Shown: positions 8,665 through 18,473 of the stretch, piece by piece
Position numbering within the stretch: the first letter of the stretch is position 1
Layout: each line of letters begins with the position of its first letter
Source: Kitasatospora sp. DSM 101779
GTDB lineage: Bacteria; Actinomycetota; Actinomycetes; Streptomycetales; Streptomycetaceae
Direction of reading: 5' to 3'
Assembly (NCBI RefSeq): GCF_025655475.1
Contig: NZ_JAHTIK010000001.1
Span: 3,990,503 to 4,032,730 of the forward strand
DNA: 42,228 nucleotides
Position numbers and translations under genes: made by a program
Notes under the pieces: generated by a model
What the model was told of the DNA's origin: nothing
What the model saw: only the letters and a program-made list of their open reading frames with translations
Databases searched by the model: none

Positions 8665-8683
8665 GGAAAACCCCTGAGACCTG

Positions 8684-8890
8684 TCAGGCCTCGGTTCGCT
8701 GAGCCGGAATCCCGGCCAGCAGAGCACGCACCTCGGCCTCGCGGTAGCGGCGGTGGCCGCCCAGCGTGCGAATGGACGTGAGCTTGCCCGCCTTGGCCCA
8801 GCGAGTGACCGTCTTGGGGTCAACGCGGAACATGGTGGCAACCTCCGCCGGCGTCAGCAGAGGTTCAGCGTCAGGGGTACGAGCGGTCAT
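8684..8890 (-). CDS. bldC: BldC developmental transcriptional regulator, 68 aa
   Basis: A small single-domain MerR-like winged-helix protein. The sequence runs TPAEVATMFRVDPKTVTRWAK followed by GKLTSIRTLGGHRRYRE, the helix-turn-helix and wing of BldC, and I recognise it as essentially identical to the Streptomyces protein. BldC lacks the effector domain of MerR proteins and binds DNA head-to-tail on repeated half-sites. It holds back entry into sporulation and affects antibiotic production. ATG 8890 is preceded by GAGGAGG with 7-base spacing. About 510 bases without a gene lie upstream, which suggests complex control. Confidence 0.97.
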   Translation of the reverse strand: MTARTPDAEPLLTPAEVATMFRVDPKTVTRWAKAGKLTSIRTLGGHRRYREAEVRALLAGIPAQRTEA

Positions 8891-9401
8891 GAGCGGCCTC
8901 CTCGGGAGAACCGAACCAGGGCGGTTCTATCCTTCAAATTCTGCACCTTGACCCGCGATGCCCGAAATGGCACACACGGACCGAGTCGGTTATAGGACGA
9001 ACGGCTTGTCCTGATGTCTACAACTACACCATCCGTCCAGCCCCATCGGCCAAACCGCCTAAATTGGCCCCTCAGGGGTTCAAGCAAGACGGATGGCCAT
9101 GGACCATCTCATAACGGACAGTCACGATTTCGTGACATCCAGTGACGAGACGACCAGACCCTCCGCTTCCCCACAAAGTACGCACCACCGTCAGATCGAC
9201 CCAGAAGTGGACACACCAGGTTGAACTTGGGCTGGTTGTCCCATTTTTGCATATAGGGGTAAGTTCGCGTCAACGGTGAGTAGTGTCACGTTCCTGGGGG
9301 ATTGACCGGCTCGGGACCTCGGCCCCCGGCGCAAGGGCCGAAGGTCCCTCCTTCCCTTACCCCCGTCCGACCCCCGGCTACCCGGCCGCGCTGACCCGGT
9401 G
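8891..9401. promoter_or_regulatory. long bldC upstream region without a gene
   Basis: No gene is seen in 511 bases. On the bldC strand, -10-like TATAAC (about 8990-8996) and TAGAAC closer to the gene are candidate promoters, but neither has a good -35. An exact 16-base palindrome of GTCACGA, TT and TCGTGAC occupies 9121-9136. The stretch 9100-9270 is clearly poorer in GC than its surroundings and includes CATTTTTGCATATAGGGG. The far end holds the terminator of the next gene. Long leaders are common for bld genes; which of these elements acts on bldC cannot be told from sequence. Confidence 0.5.
9313..9348 (-). terminator. terminator of the 307-aa hypothetical gene
   Basis: A bulged hairpin with GGGACCT/AGGTCCC (7 bp) and CGGCCC/GGGCCG (6 bp) around a 9-base loop, about 55 bases past the stop at 9402. 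Confidence 0.6.
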
Positions 9402-10325
9402 TCAGCTGGCGTGCCGCAGGGCCAGCACCCGGCGCCAACGGGCCGTCACCGCCTCGTACGCCCGCACCGCCGCCGCGGTGTCCCCGGCCCGGAGTGCGCC
9501 GATCCCGGCCTCGACCTCGGCCACCGAGCGCTCCGCCGCCAGTCGCTCGGCGCCGAGCAGGTGCACCAGGCCGCCGTAGTCGAGCTCCACCAGCGAGCGC
9601 GGGTGGAACTCCTCCAGCCACCGGCCGACCTGCTCCACGCCCAGCACCAGCTCGCCGCCGGGCCCGTTCTGCGAACCGGGCACCGCCGTCCGCAGCGCCC
9701 GGTAGCCGCGGGCGACCCGCCGGCGCGCCTGCGCCATCGGCGTCAGGTAGAAGAGGGAGGCCGGCACGGGCCGGTCCCCGGTCGTCCGCCCGGGCCCGGC
9801 CGGGACGAAGTGCCGGTCCTCCTCGCCGAACGGCAGGCACCAGCGGACGGGCACCTCCCAGCGGGAGGTGAGGATCCACGGCCGGGCGTCCGGGTGCGCC
9901 GTCCGCCAGCGGGCCTGGTCGGCCTCCGCCTCGGCCCGGACGGCCGGTGGCAGCACGGTGTCCAGCAGGAAGGCCGGCAGCGCCGCACGGAGCTCGTCCA
10001 TCGCCTGCCAGCTGCGCAGCCGGACCGTCCACGGGCAGATGTAGGTGACCCGGTCGACGACCCGTACCAGCGCCCGCCCGCTCTCCCGGTCGGGCAGCGC
10101 GCCCGGGGTCCGCCCGGCCAGCTCCGCCAGGGCCTGCCGCTGCTCGGCCAGGGCGGCCGCGGCGACCGGTTCGGCGGCCCCCTCGGCGTCCGGGCCGTGC
10201 TCCGCCGCGTACGCCTGCCAGCGGGCCCGCTCCGGCTCCGGATAGGCGGCCAGCGGCTCGTACACCCGCAGCTGGGCGGCGTAGGGCGGGAGCACCGAAG
10301 TGCGCACGGCGGTCACACCCGGCAT
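9402..10325 (-). CDS. conserved actinobacterial hypothetical protein, 307 aa
   Basis: The function is not known. The protein is Ala/Arg/Glu/Leu-rich, apparently cytosolic, and without signal peptide or membrane helices. Visible blocks include RVTYICPWTVRLRSWQAMDE, WILTSRWEVPVRWCLPF and SLVELDYGGLVHLL, which look like a folded conserved core rather than low-complexity sequence. As I recall, a gene of this kind also lies between bldC and the valine dehydrogenase gene in other streptomycetes, so the neighbourhood is ancestral. No ribosome binding site is evident before ATG 10325; in-frame GTG codons a few residues in are alternatives. It is divergent from vdh. Confidence 0.75.
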   Translation of the reverse strand: MPGVTAVRTSVLPPYAAQLRVYEPLAAYPEPERARWQAYAAEHGPDAEGAAEPVAAAALAEQRQALAELAGRTPGALPDRESGRALVRVVDRVTYICPWTVRLRSWQAMDELRAALPAFLLDTVLPPAVRAEAEADQARWRTAHPDARPWILTSRWEVPVRWCLPFGEEDRHFVPAGPGRTTGDRPVPASLFYLTPMAQARRRVARGYRALRTAVPGSQNGPGGELVLGVEQVGRWLEEFHPRSLVELDYGGLVHLLGAERLAAERSVAEVEAGIGALRAGDTAAAVRAYEAVTARWRRVLALRHAS

Positions 10326-10486
10326 CGTCGCACGGCCCGGGGCCGCCGGGGAGGGTGCCGTACGGCGCCCGCCGTCGTTATGTCCATGGGACCGTCAGGG
10401 GGCAGATCGGGCGACGGCCCCGGGGCTAGGCTTCGATCAGACGCCCGCACCACCGCCGCGGGCCCACGAATACTGGAGTCACCACA

Positions 10487-11662
10487 GTGACCGACGTACA
10501 CACCGCGTCCGCCGCGCACCCCGCATCAGGAGTGCTCAGCAGGATCTTCGCGACCGGGCAGGACGCTGCCCCCGGGGACGGCCACGAGCAGGTCGTCCTC
10601 TGCCACGACCGGTCGACCGGTCTCAAGGCGATCATCGCCATCCACTCCACCGCGCTGGGCCCCGCGCTCGGCGGCACCCGCTTCCACCAGTACGACTCCG
10701 AGGAGGAGGCGCTGGAGGACGCGCTGCGGCTGTCCCGCGGCATGAGCTACAAGAACGCGCTGGCCGGCCTGGACCTCGGCGGCGGCAAGGCAGTGATCAT
10801 CGGCAACCCCGCCGCCAGCGCGGAGGGCGGTGACAAGAACGAGGCGATGCTCCGCGCGTACGGCCGCTTCGTCGAGTCGCTGCAGGGCCGCTACGTCACC
10901 GCGTGCGACGTGGGCACGTACGTCCAGGACATGGACGTGGTGGCCCGCGAGACCCGCTTCGTCACCGGCCGCTCCCCCGAGTACGGCGGCGCGGGCGACT
11001 CCTCGGTGCTGACCGCCTTCGGTGTCTTCCAGGGCATGCGCGCCTCGGCCAAGGCCCGCTGGGGCCAGCCCACCCTGCGCGGCAAGCGGGTCGGTGTGGC
11101 CGGCGTCGGCAAGGTCGGCCACTACCTGGTCGGCCACCTGGTCGCCGACGGCGCCACCGTGGTCGTCACGGACGTCTCGGAGGCGGCCGTGAACCGCGTG
11201 CGCGCGGCCCACCCGGAGGTCGAGGTCGCCGGCGACACCGCCGCGCTGCTGCAGTCCGGCCTGGACGTCTACGCCCCCTGCGCCCTGGGCGGTGCGCTGG
11301 ACGACGCGACCGTCGGCGTGCTGGGCGCGAACGGCACCTCGATCGTCTGCGGTGCGGCCAACAACCAGCTGGCGCACGCCGGCGTGGAGAAGGACCTGGC
11401 CGACCGCGGCATCCTCTACGCGCCGGACTACCTGGTGAACTCGGGCGGCGTCATCCAGGTCGCCGACGAGATCGAGGGCTTCAACTTCGACCGCGCCAAG
11501 AACAAGGCGACCAAGATCTTCGACACCACCCTGGAGATCTTCACCCGGGCCGCCGCCGACGGCGTGCCGCCGGCGGTCGCCGCCGACCGGCTCGCGGAGA
11601 AGCGGATGCGCGAGGTGAGTGCCCTGCGCACGATCCTGCTCCCGGGCGCCCGCCGGTCCTGA
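10487..11662 (+). CDS. vdh: valine/leucine dehydrogenase (Glu/Leu/Phe/Val family), 391 aa
   Basis: NAD-dependent oxidative deamination of valine and other branched-chain amino acids to 2-oxo acids, the first step in supplying acyl-CoA starters and extenders for primary and polyketide metabolism in streptomycetes. The two catalytic-site lysines are visible: Lys89 in MSYKNALAG and Lys101 in GGGKAVIIG. The nucleotide-binding turn GVGKVG spans 206-211, and NNQLAHAGV is the conserved late motif. GTG 10487 is preceded by TGGAG with 8-base spacing. The protein is about 25 residues longer than typical leucine dehydrogenases. The assignment to valine rather than leucine rests on the Streptomyces context. 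Confidence 0.93.
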   Translation: MTDVHTASAAHPASGVLSRIFATGQDAAPGDGHEQVVLCHDRSTGLKAIIAIHSTALGPALGGTRFHQYDSEEEALEDALRLSRGMSYKNALAGLDLGGGKAVIIGNPAASAEGGDKNEAMLRAYGRFVESLQGRYVTACDVGTYVQDMDVVARETRFVTGRSPEYGGAGDSSVLTAFGVFQGMRASAKARWGQPTLRGKRVGVAGVGKVGHYLVGHLVADGATVVVTDVSEAAVNRVRAAHPEVEVAGDTAALLQSGLDVYAPCALGGALDDATVGVLGANGTSIVCGAANNQLAHAGVEKDLADRGILYAPDYLVNSGGVIQVADEIEGFNFDRAKNKATKIFDTTLEIFTRAAADGVPPAVAADRLAEKRMREVSALRTILLPGARRS

Positions 11663-11675
11663 TCGACCGTGTGCG

Positions 11676-11720
11676 GTGATCCGGAGGGGGGCGAAGTCGC
11701 TTCGCCCCCCTCCGGATCAC
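11676..11720 (+). terminator. vdh terminator, 21-bp perfect stem
   Basis: Arms 11676-11696 and 11700-11720 are exact complements with a 3-base loop. It starts 13 bases after the vdh stop and is one of the longest perfect hairpins in the window. Confidence 0.85.
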
Positions 11721-12042
11721 AATGTGGAACCGGATTCTCACTTCGTAGCCCGATCGGGCGATACCGAACCCTCTGGCGAGGGATAATCGGAACCGTAACG
11801 ACGGGCCCGGGTACGCTCCGGGCAGCCTGCAGAAGCCCGAGAAACCTCCTGTGACCTGGAAAGACCCGGTTTCGGAGGTTGGCCGTGCGCGCCACGTCAC
11901 ACGCGCGACGTACCGTCCGGCGGCGGAAACAGGTACCGTTAATGCTCCAAGGGACGGCTCTCCCACTCCGGGCAAGCCGCTCCTGATCATGAACACGTGT
12001 CAGACTCGGGGCCGTGAGCCCCATCGTTGAGGGGGTCGACCC
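11721..12042 (+). promoter_or_regulatory. leader/promoter region of the DUF3073 gene
   Basis: No gene is seen in about 320 bases. A consensus-like -10 GATAAT lies at 11782-11787 inside a small nested palindrome (CCGA...CCCTC-TGGC-GAGGG...TCGG), with no clear -35. Downstream, two hairpins share one arm: GAAACC 11841-11846 with GGTTTC 11868-11873, or AACCTCC 11843-11849 with GGAGGTT 11874-11880. They cannot form together, which is the geometry of an attenuator or riboswitch, but no known riboswitch class is recognised. Confidence 0.35.
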
Positions 12043-12288
12043 ATGGGGCGCGGCCGGGCCAAGGCCAAGCAGACGAAGGTCGCCCGCGAGCTGAAGTACA
12101 ACAGCGGCGGGTTCGACGCGAACCGTCTGTCTCATGAGCTGGGCGTATCTCCGTCCACCGCGATCGAGCCTGAGCCGATCGAGGACGACGAGGACGACCC
12201 CTACGCGGCGTATGCGGATCTGTACGCCGACGAGGACGAAGACGACGAGGACTCCGCCGACAACGGTCACTCCCGCCGCCGAGCCTGA
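12043..12288 (+). CDS. DUF3073 family protein, 81 aa
   Basis: A small conserved actinobacterial protein of unknown function. The basic N-terminus (MGRGRAKAKQTKVARELKY) is the diagnostic block of DUF3073, followed by a conserved LSHELG segment and a very acidic tail (EDDEDDPYAAYADLYADEDED). The charge split suggests nucleic-acid or ribosome contact at one end, but that is inference. A G-rich site (GAGGGGG) precedes ATG 12043. The gene sits between vdh and the convergent purM, as in other streptomycetes. Confidence 0.93.
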   Translation: MGRGRAKAKQTKVARELKYNSGGFDANRLSHELGVSPSTAIEPEPIEDDEDDPYAAYADLYADEDEDDEDSADNGHSRRRA

Positions 12289-12300
12289 CAGCACGCACGA

Positions 12301-12335
12301 GACCGGCCCGGTGCTCATCGAGCGCCGGGCCGGTC
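12301..12335 (+). terminator. terminator of the DUF3073 gene
   Basis: A perfect 11-bp stem (12301-12311 with 12325-12335) encloses a second small stem GCTC/GAGC. It begins 12 bases after the stop codon. Confidence 0.8.
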
Positions 12336-12375
12336 TTCGGCGTGTCCGCAGCCGTACGGCGCCCGTCCCGGGCCT

Positions 12376-12408
12376 CCGCGGGCCCGCCCGGCGTGGGCGG
12401 GCCCGCGG
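12376..12408 (-). terminator. purM terminator
   Basis: A perfect 14-bp GC stem (12376-12389 with 12395-12408) and 5-base loop, 6 bases beyond the purM stop. Confidence 0.8.
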
Positions 12409-12414
12409 ACGGGC

Positions 12415-13500
12415 TCAGGCGAGGGTGAAGCCCTCGTAGGAGTTGTAGAGCGCGGCGCCGCCGTCGTGCTCGTCGGTGCGCTCGACGACGTCGCCCAGCA
12501 GCCAGGCCTCCACGCCGCGGTCCTCCAGCAGCGCGAGCACCACGTCCACCGAGGACGGCGGGACGACGGCGACCATGCCGACGCCCATGTTCAGGGTCTT
12601 CTCGATCTCCAGCGCCTTCATGCCGCCGACCTCGGCGACGGTCTGGAAGACCGGCATCGGGGTCCAGGTGCCGCGGTCCAGGCGGGCGTGTAGGCCGTCC
12701 GGGATCACCCGGGCCAGGTTGGCCGCCAGGCCGCCGCCGGTGACGTGCGAGAAGGCGTGGATCTCGGTGGCGCGGGCCAGCGCCAGGCAGTCCAGCGAGT
12801 AGATCCGGGTGGGCTCCAGCAGCTCCTCGCCGAGGGTGCGGCCGAACTCCTCGACCCGGCGGTCGAGCTTCCAGCCCGCCTGGTTGAGCAACACGTGGCG
12901 GACCAGCGAGTAGCCGTTGGAGTGCAGGCCCGAGGCGGCCATCGCGATGACCACGTCGCCGGCCCGGACGCGGTCCGCGCCGAGCAGGGCGTCAGCCTCG
13001 ACGACACCGGTGCCGGCGCCCGCGACGTCGTACTCGTCCGGGCCGAGCAGGCCCGGGTGCTCGGCGGTCTCGCCGCCGATGAGCGCGCAGCCGGCCAGGG
13101 CGCAGCCCTCGGCGATGCCCTTGACGATCTGGGCGACCCGCTCGGGGACGACCTTGCCGACGCAGATGTAGTCGGTCATGAACAGCGGCTCGGCGCCGCA
13201 GACCACCAGGTCGTCGACGACCATGCCGACCAGGTCGTGGCCGATCGTGTCGTGCTTGTCCATCGCCGAGGCGAGGGCGACCTTGGTGCCGACGCCGTCG
13301 GTGGCGGTGGCCAGCAGCGGACGCTCGTAGCGCTTGAAGGCGGAGGCGTCGAAGAGCCCGGCGAAGCCGCCGAGGCCGCCGACCACCTCGGGGCGGTTCG
13401 CCTTCTTCACCCACTGCTTCATGAGCTCGACGGCGCGGTCGCCGGCCTCGATGTCGACACCTGCGGCGGCGTAGGTCGCGCCGCCCTCGTTGCTGGTCAC
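12415..13500 (-). CDS. purM: phosphoribosylformylglycinamidine cyclo-ligase (AIR synthetase), 361 aa
   Basis: The fifth step of de novo purine synthesis: ATP-dependent ring closure of FGAM to AIR. The PurM/ThiL-type fold is shown by GVGTKVALA, HDTIGHDLVGMVVDDLVVCGAEPLF, the glycine-rich LIGGETAEHPG motif and the later SGLHSNGYSLVR and THVTGGG-like (SHVTGGGLAANL) motifs. The length is right for the family. GTG 13500 has AAAGGG upstream with slightly long spacing. It lies 121 bases downstream of purF on the same strand, with a large hairpin in the spacer, so the two are probably cotranscribed with possible attenuation or processing between them. Confidence 0.97.
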   Translation of the reverse strand: MTSNEGGATYAAAGVDIEAGDRAVELMKQWVKKANRPEVVGGLGGFAGLFDASAFKRYERPLLATATDGVGTKVALASAMDKHDTIGHDLVGMVVDDLVVCGAEPLFMTDYICVGKVVPERVAQIVKGIAEGCALAGCALIGGETAEHPGLLGPDEYDVAGAGTGVVEADALLGADRVRAGDVVIAMAASGLHSNGYSLVRHVLLNQAGWKLDRRVEEFGRTLGEELLEPTRIYSLDCLALARATEIHAFSHVTGGGLAANLARVIPDGLHARLDRGTWTPMPVFQTVAEVGGMKALEIEKTLNMGVGMVAVVPPSSVDVVLALLEDRGVEAWLLGDVVERTDEHDGGAALYNSYEGFTLA

Positions 13501-13536
13501 CTTGGTGTGGCCCTTTCAGAAACGGTTAAACCCGTG

Positions 13537-13606
13537 GGGGCGCGGGGGCTGCGCGGTCGGCCGGGCGACTCCGTGGAGTGCCCGGCCGCGCAGTGCCCCG
13601 CGCCCC
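13537..13606 (-). other. long bulged hairpin in the purF-purM spacer
   Basis: A 70-base, nearly complete inverted repeat. The outer stem is 11 bp (13537-13547 with 13596-13606), then CTGCGC/GCGCAG, then an 8-bp GGCCGGGC/GCCCGGCC stem and ACTCC/GGAGT at the tip, with short bulges. It lies between the purF stop and purM, where it could act as a partial terminator, an RNase processing site or an mRNA stabiliser. The lack of a U tract leaves the choice open. Confidence 0.6.
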
Positions 13607-13621
13607 GGGTGGTACATCGTG

Positions 13622-15199
13622 CTACGGCCGTCGGAGCGCGTCCGCCGCGCCGTGCCCGCCGATCAGGGACTGGACGCCGTCCAGGTCGCTGGTCGGCTTG
13701 CCGCGGACGGCCGGCGGCTGCTGGCTGCCGGCGATCTCGGCCTCCAGGAGCAGTTTGCCGAGCAGCGCCGGGTCCGGCAGCTCCATCGGGTACTCGCCGT
13801 CGAAGCAGGCGCGGCAGAGCTTGTCCTTGGGCTGCTTGGTGGCCTCGATCATGCCGTCGATCGAGATGTACGCCAGCGAGTCGGCGCCGAGCGTGCGGCC
13901 GATCTCCTCGATGGTCATGCCGTTGGCGATCAGCTCCGCGCGGGTGGCGAAGTCGATGCCGAAGAAGCAGGGCCACTTGACCGGCGGCGAGGAGATCCGG
14001 ATGTGGACCTCGGCGGCGCCCGCCTCGCGGAGCATCTTGACCAGGGCGCGCTGGGTGTTGCCGCGGACGATGGAGTCGTCGACGACCACCAGGCGCTTGC
14101 CCCGGATGACCTCCTTGAGCGGGTTCAGCTTGAGCCGGATGCCGAGCTGGCGGATGGTCTGGCTGGGCTGGATGAAGGTGCGGCCCACGTAGGCGTTCTT
14201 CACCAGGCCGGAGCCGTAGGGGATGCCGCTGGCCTCGGCGTAGCCGATGGCGGCCGGCGTACCGGACTCCGGGGTCGCTATCACCAGGTCGGCCTCGACG
14301 GGCGCCTCGGCGGCCAGCTTGCGGCCCATCTCCACGCGGGAGAGGTGCACGTTGCGGCCGGCGATGGTGGTGTCGGGGCGGGCCAGGTAGACGTACTCGA
14401 AGACGCAGCCCTTGGGCTTGGCCTCGGCGAAGCGCGAGGTGCGCATGCCCTGCTCGTCGATGGCGATGAGCTCGCCGGGTTCGACCTCGCGGATGAACGA
14501 GGCGCCGACGATGTCGAGGGCCGCCGTCTCGGAGGCGACCACCCAGCCGCGCTCCAGCCGGCCGAGCACCAGCGGGCGGATGCCCTGCGGGTCGCGGGCG
14601 GCGTAGAGCGTGTGCTCGTCCATGAAGACGAGCGAGAAGGCGCCCTTGACCTGGGGCAGGACCTTCCGGGCGGTCTCCTCGATGGAGAGGTCCGGGTGGC
14701 CGGCGAGCAGCGCGGTCACCAGGTCGGTGTCGTTGGTCGCGGCCGTGCGCCCGGAGCGGGAGACGTGCTCCTCGCCGGGCAGCTCGGCGACCATCGCCGC
14801 CAGTTCGGCCGTGTTCACCAGGTTTCCGTTGTGGCCGAGGGCCAGCGACCCGTGAACGGTCGCCCGGAAGGTCGGCTGGGCGTTCTCCCAGACCGACGAA
14901 CCTGTTGTCGAGTAGCGGGCATGTCCGACGGCGATATGCCCGTGCAACGATCCCAGGGAGGTCTCGTCGAAGACCTGGGAGACGAGTCCCATGTCCTTGA
15001 AGACGAGAATCTGGGACCCGTTGCTCACTGCGATGCCCGCGGATTCCTGACCGCGGTGCTGCAGGGCATAGAGGCCGAAGTACGTGAGCTTGGCGACCTC
15101 CTCGCCGGGAGCCCAGACACCGAAGACGCCGCAAGCGTCCTGGGGGCCTTTCTCGCCGGGAAGAAGATCGTGGTTGAGTCGTCCGTCACCACGTGGCAC
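13622..15199 (-). CDS. purF: amidophosphoribosyltransferase, 525 aa
   Basis: The committed step of purine synthesis: PRPP and glutamine to phosphoribosylamine. After a propeptide of 22 residues the mature protein would begin at Cys23 of ACGVFGVW, the N-terminal nucleophile of the glutaminase domain. The phosphoribosyltransferase signature VVVDDSIVRGNT and the RYATRAELIANG-like region follow. Cysteines in KGCVFEY, WPCFFG and the CRAC pair near the C-terminus match the four iron-sulfur ligands of the B. subtilis type. GTG 15199 was chosen so the protein begins VPRGDGRLN, as in other streptomycetes. The frame is open to 15352, but that part looks non-coding. The ribosome binding site is weak. 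Confidence 0.96.
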   Translation of the reverse strand: MPRGDGRLNHDLLPGEKGPQDACGVFGVWAPGEEVAKLTYFGLYALQHRGQESAGIAVSNGSQILVFKDMGLVSQVFDETSLGSLHGHIAVGHARYSTTGSSVWENAQPTFRATVHGSLALGHNGNLVNTAELAAMVAELPGEEHVSRSGRTAATNDTDLVTALLAGHPDLSIEETARKVLPQVKGAFSLVFMDEHTLYAARDPQGIRPLVLGRLERGWVVASETAALDIVGASFIREVEPGELIAIDEQGMRTSRFAEAKPKGCVFEYVYLARPDTTIAGRNVHLSRVEMGRKLAAEAPVEADLVIATPESGTPAAIGYAEASGIPYGSGLVKNAYVGRTFIQPSQTIRQLGIRLKLNPLKEVIRGKRLVVVDDSIVRGNTQRALVKMLREAGAAEVHIRISSPPVKWPCFFGIDFATRAELIANGMTIEEIGRTLGADSLAYISIDGMIEATKQPKDKLCRACFDGEYPMELPDPALLGKLLLEAEIAGSQQPPAVRGKPTSDLDGVQSLIGGHGAADALRRP

Positions 15200-15418
15200 G
15201 TCTTCGAGTCTAGGACAGTTCCGTACGCCTTCCCGAACAGGGGAGCCGCGGATTATTGGCCGAACGGACGGCAACGCGCGTAGACAAAACCCCTTACACC
15301 ACGCGCCATTTCTCCGGCGCGTTTTCCGCCGATCGGCGCACTCCCTTGTCACGCGCGCTCTTCGGGCCGCAGCTGCGCCTGACGGGGCGTCGACGGCCGG
15401 GGCCCGGCGTGATCCTGC

Positions 15419-17648
<2,230 letters not shown>

Positions 17649-17685
17649 CGGCGCTCCCGCCGGGACAACCCCGGGGACGCCCGTC

Positions 17686-17721
17686 GAAGGGCCCCGCACC
17701 GACCGTGGTGCGGGGCCCTTC
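17686..17721 (+). terminator. purA terminator
   Basis: A perfect 15-bp stem (17686-17700 with 17707-17721) and a 6-base loop, 38 bases beyond the purA stop. Confidence 0.85.
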
Positions 17722-17739
17722 CGCATGCCCCGGACTCAT

Positions 17740-17788
17740 TGCACTAGTGCAGAAATGGATTGCCCCTAGTGCAGACCACGGCTATGGT
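17740..17788 (+). promoter_or_regulatory. leaderless promoter with palindromic operator for the GNAT gene
   Basis: An exact 12-bp palindrome TGCACTAGTGCA (17740-17751) is followed by a second copy of its right half, CTAGTGCA (17766-17773). Between them begins a -35 TTGCCC (17760-17765), then a 17-base spacer and -10 TATGGT (17783-17788). The ATG at 17796 is 8 bases past the -10, so transcription would start at or beside the start codon. Repeated half-sites straddling the -35 suggest repressor binding. Confidence 0.6.
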
Positions 17789-17795
17789 CGGCGGC

Positions 17796-18398
17796 ATGAC
17801 CGCGAAACTGCCCGCACCGACCGTCCTGACCGGCCGCCACGTCCGGCTGGAGCCGCTGACCCCCGCCCACGTGCCGGACCTGTTCGCCGCGAGCGGCGGC
17901 GACGAGGAGGTGTGGCGCTGGCTGCCATACGAGGTGCCGGGCACCGAGGAGGCGATGGCCGCGAACATCGCCGGCCGGCTCGCCGAGGCGGCCACGGGCG
18001 GCTGCGTCCCGTTCGCCGTGGTGTCCCTGGCGGACGGCCGGGCGGTCGGCGTCACCTGCTACTTCGACTTCAGCGCGCTCGACGAGCTGCTGGAGATCGG
18101 CGGCACCTGGTACGCGCGGCGGGTCTGGCGCACCGCGGTGAACACCGAGTCCAAGCTGCTGCTGCTCACGCACGCCTTTGAGGAGCTCGGCATGGGCCGC
18201 GTCACCTGGAAGACCGACCACCTCAACGAGCGCTCGCAGAACGCGATCCGCCGCCTCGGCGCCCGGTACGAGGGCACCCTGCGCCGCCACCGCCGCCGGC
18301 CGGACGGCAGCTGGCGCGACAGCGTCTACTTCTCGATGCTCCGAGACGAGTGGCCTGCGGCGAAGGCACGGCTGACGGAGCGGCTGGCCGCGGGCTGA
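17796..18398 (+). CDS. GNAT family N-acetyltransferase (RimJ/RimL-like), 200 aa
   Basis: The N-terminus LTGRHVRLEPLTPAHVPDLF and the late block GMGRVTWKTDHLNERSQNAIRRLGARYEG are typical of the RimJ/RimL/type-3 acetyltransferases, which acetylate protein N-termini or small amines with acetyl-CoA. The substrate cannot be read. ATG 17796 was chosen from its promoter geometry (apparently leaderless mRNA); a TTG at 17760 is in frame but lies in the promoter. The gene converges on the DUF350 gene with a shared terminator. The palindrome upstream suggests it is inducible, but no regulator gene is adjacent. Confidence 0.9.
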   Translation: MTAKLPAPTVLTGRHVRLEPLTPAHVPDLFAASGGDEEVWRWLPYEVPGTEEAMAANIAGRLAEAATGGCVPFAVVSLADGRAVGVTCYFDFSALDELLEIGGTWYARRVWRTAVNTESKLLLLTHAFEELGMGRVTWKTDHLNERSQNAIRRLGARYEGTLRRHRRRPDGSWRDSVYFSMLRDEWPAAKARLTERLAAG

Positions 18399-18419
18399 GC
18401 CGGCACCGCAGCAACAGCA

Positions 18420-18453
18420 GCGGCCGGCACCCCGGTGACGGGATGCCGGCCGC
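18420..18453. terminator. bidirectional terminator
   Basis: A 10-bp stem (18420-18429 with 18444-18453) with an inner CCCG/CGGG continuation, between the convergent GNAT gene (stop 18398) and DUF350 gene (stop 18474). Confidence 0.8.
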
Positions 18454-18473
18454 GTTCGGGCCGCTCGCGCGGC

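Noticed and set aside
8468..8677. 69-codon plus-strand frame between tRNA-Asp and bldC
   Set aside because: It passes through the bldC terminator, lacks a ribosome site, and its base use at third positions is not coding-like.
13490..15283. 597-codon plus-strand frame opposite purF
   Set aside because: A shadow of purF with a low-complexity translation; it also crosses the purF-purM hairpin.
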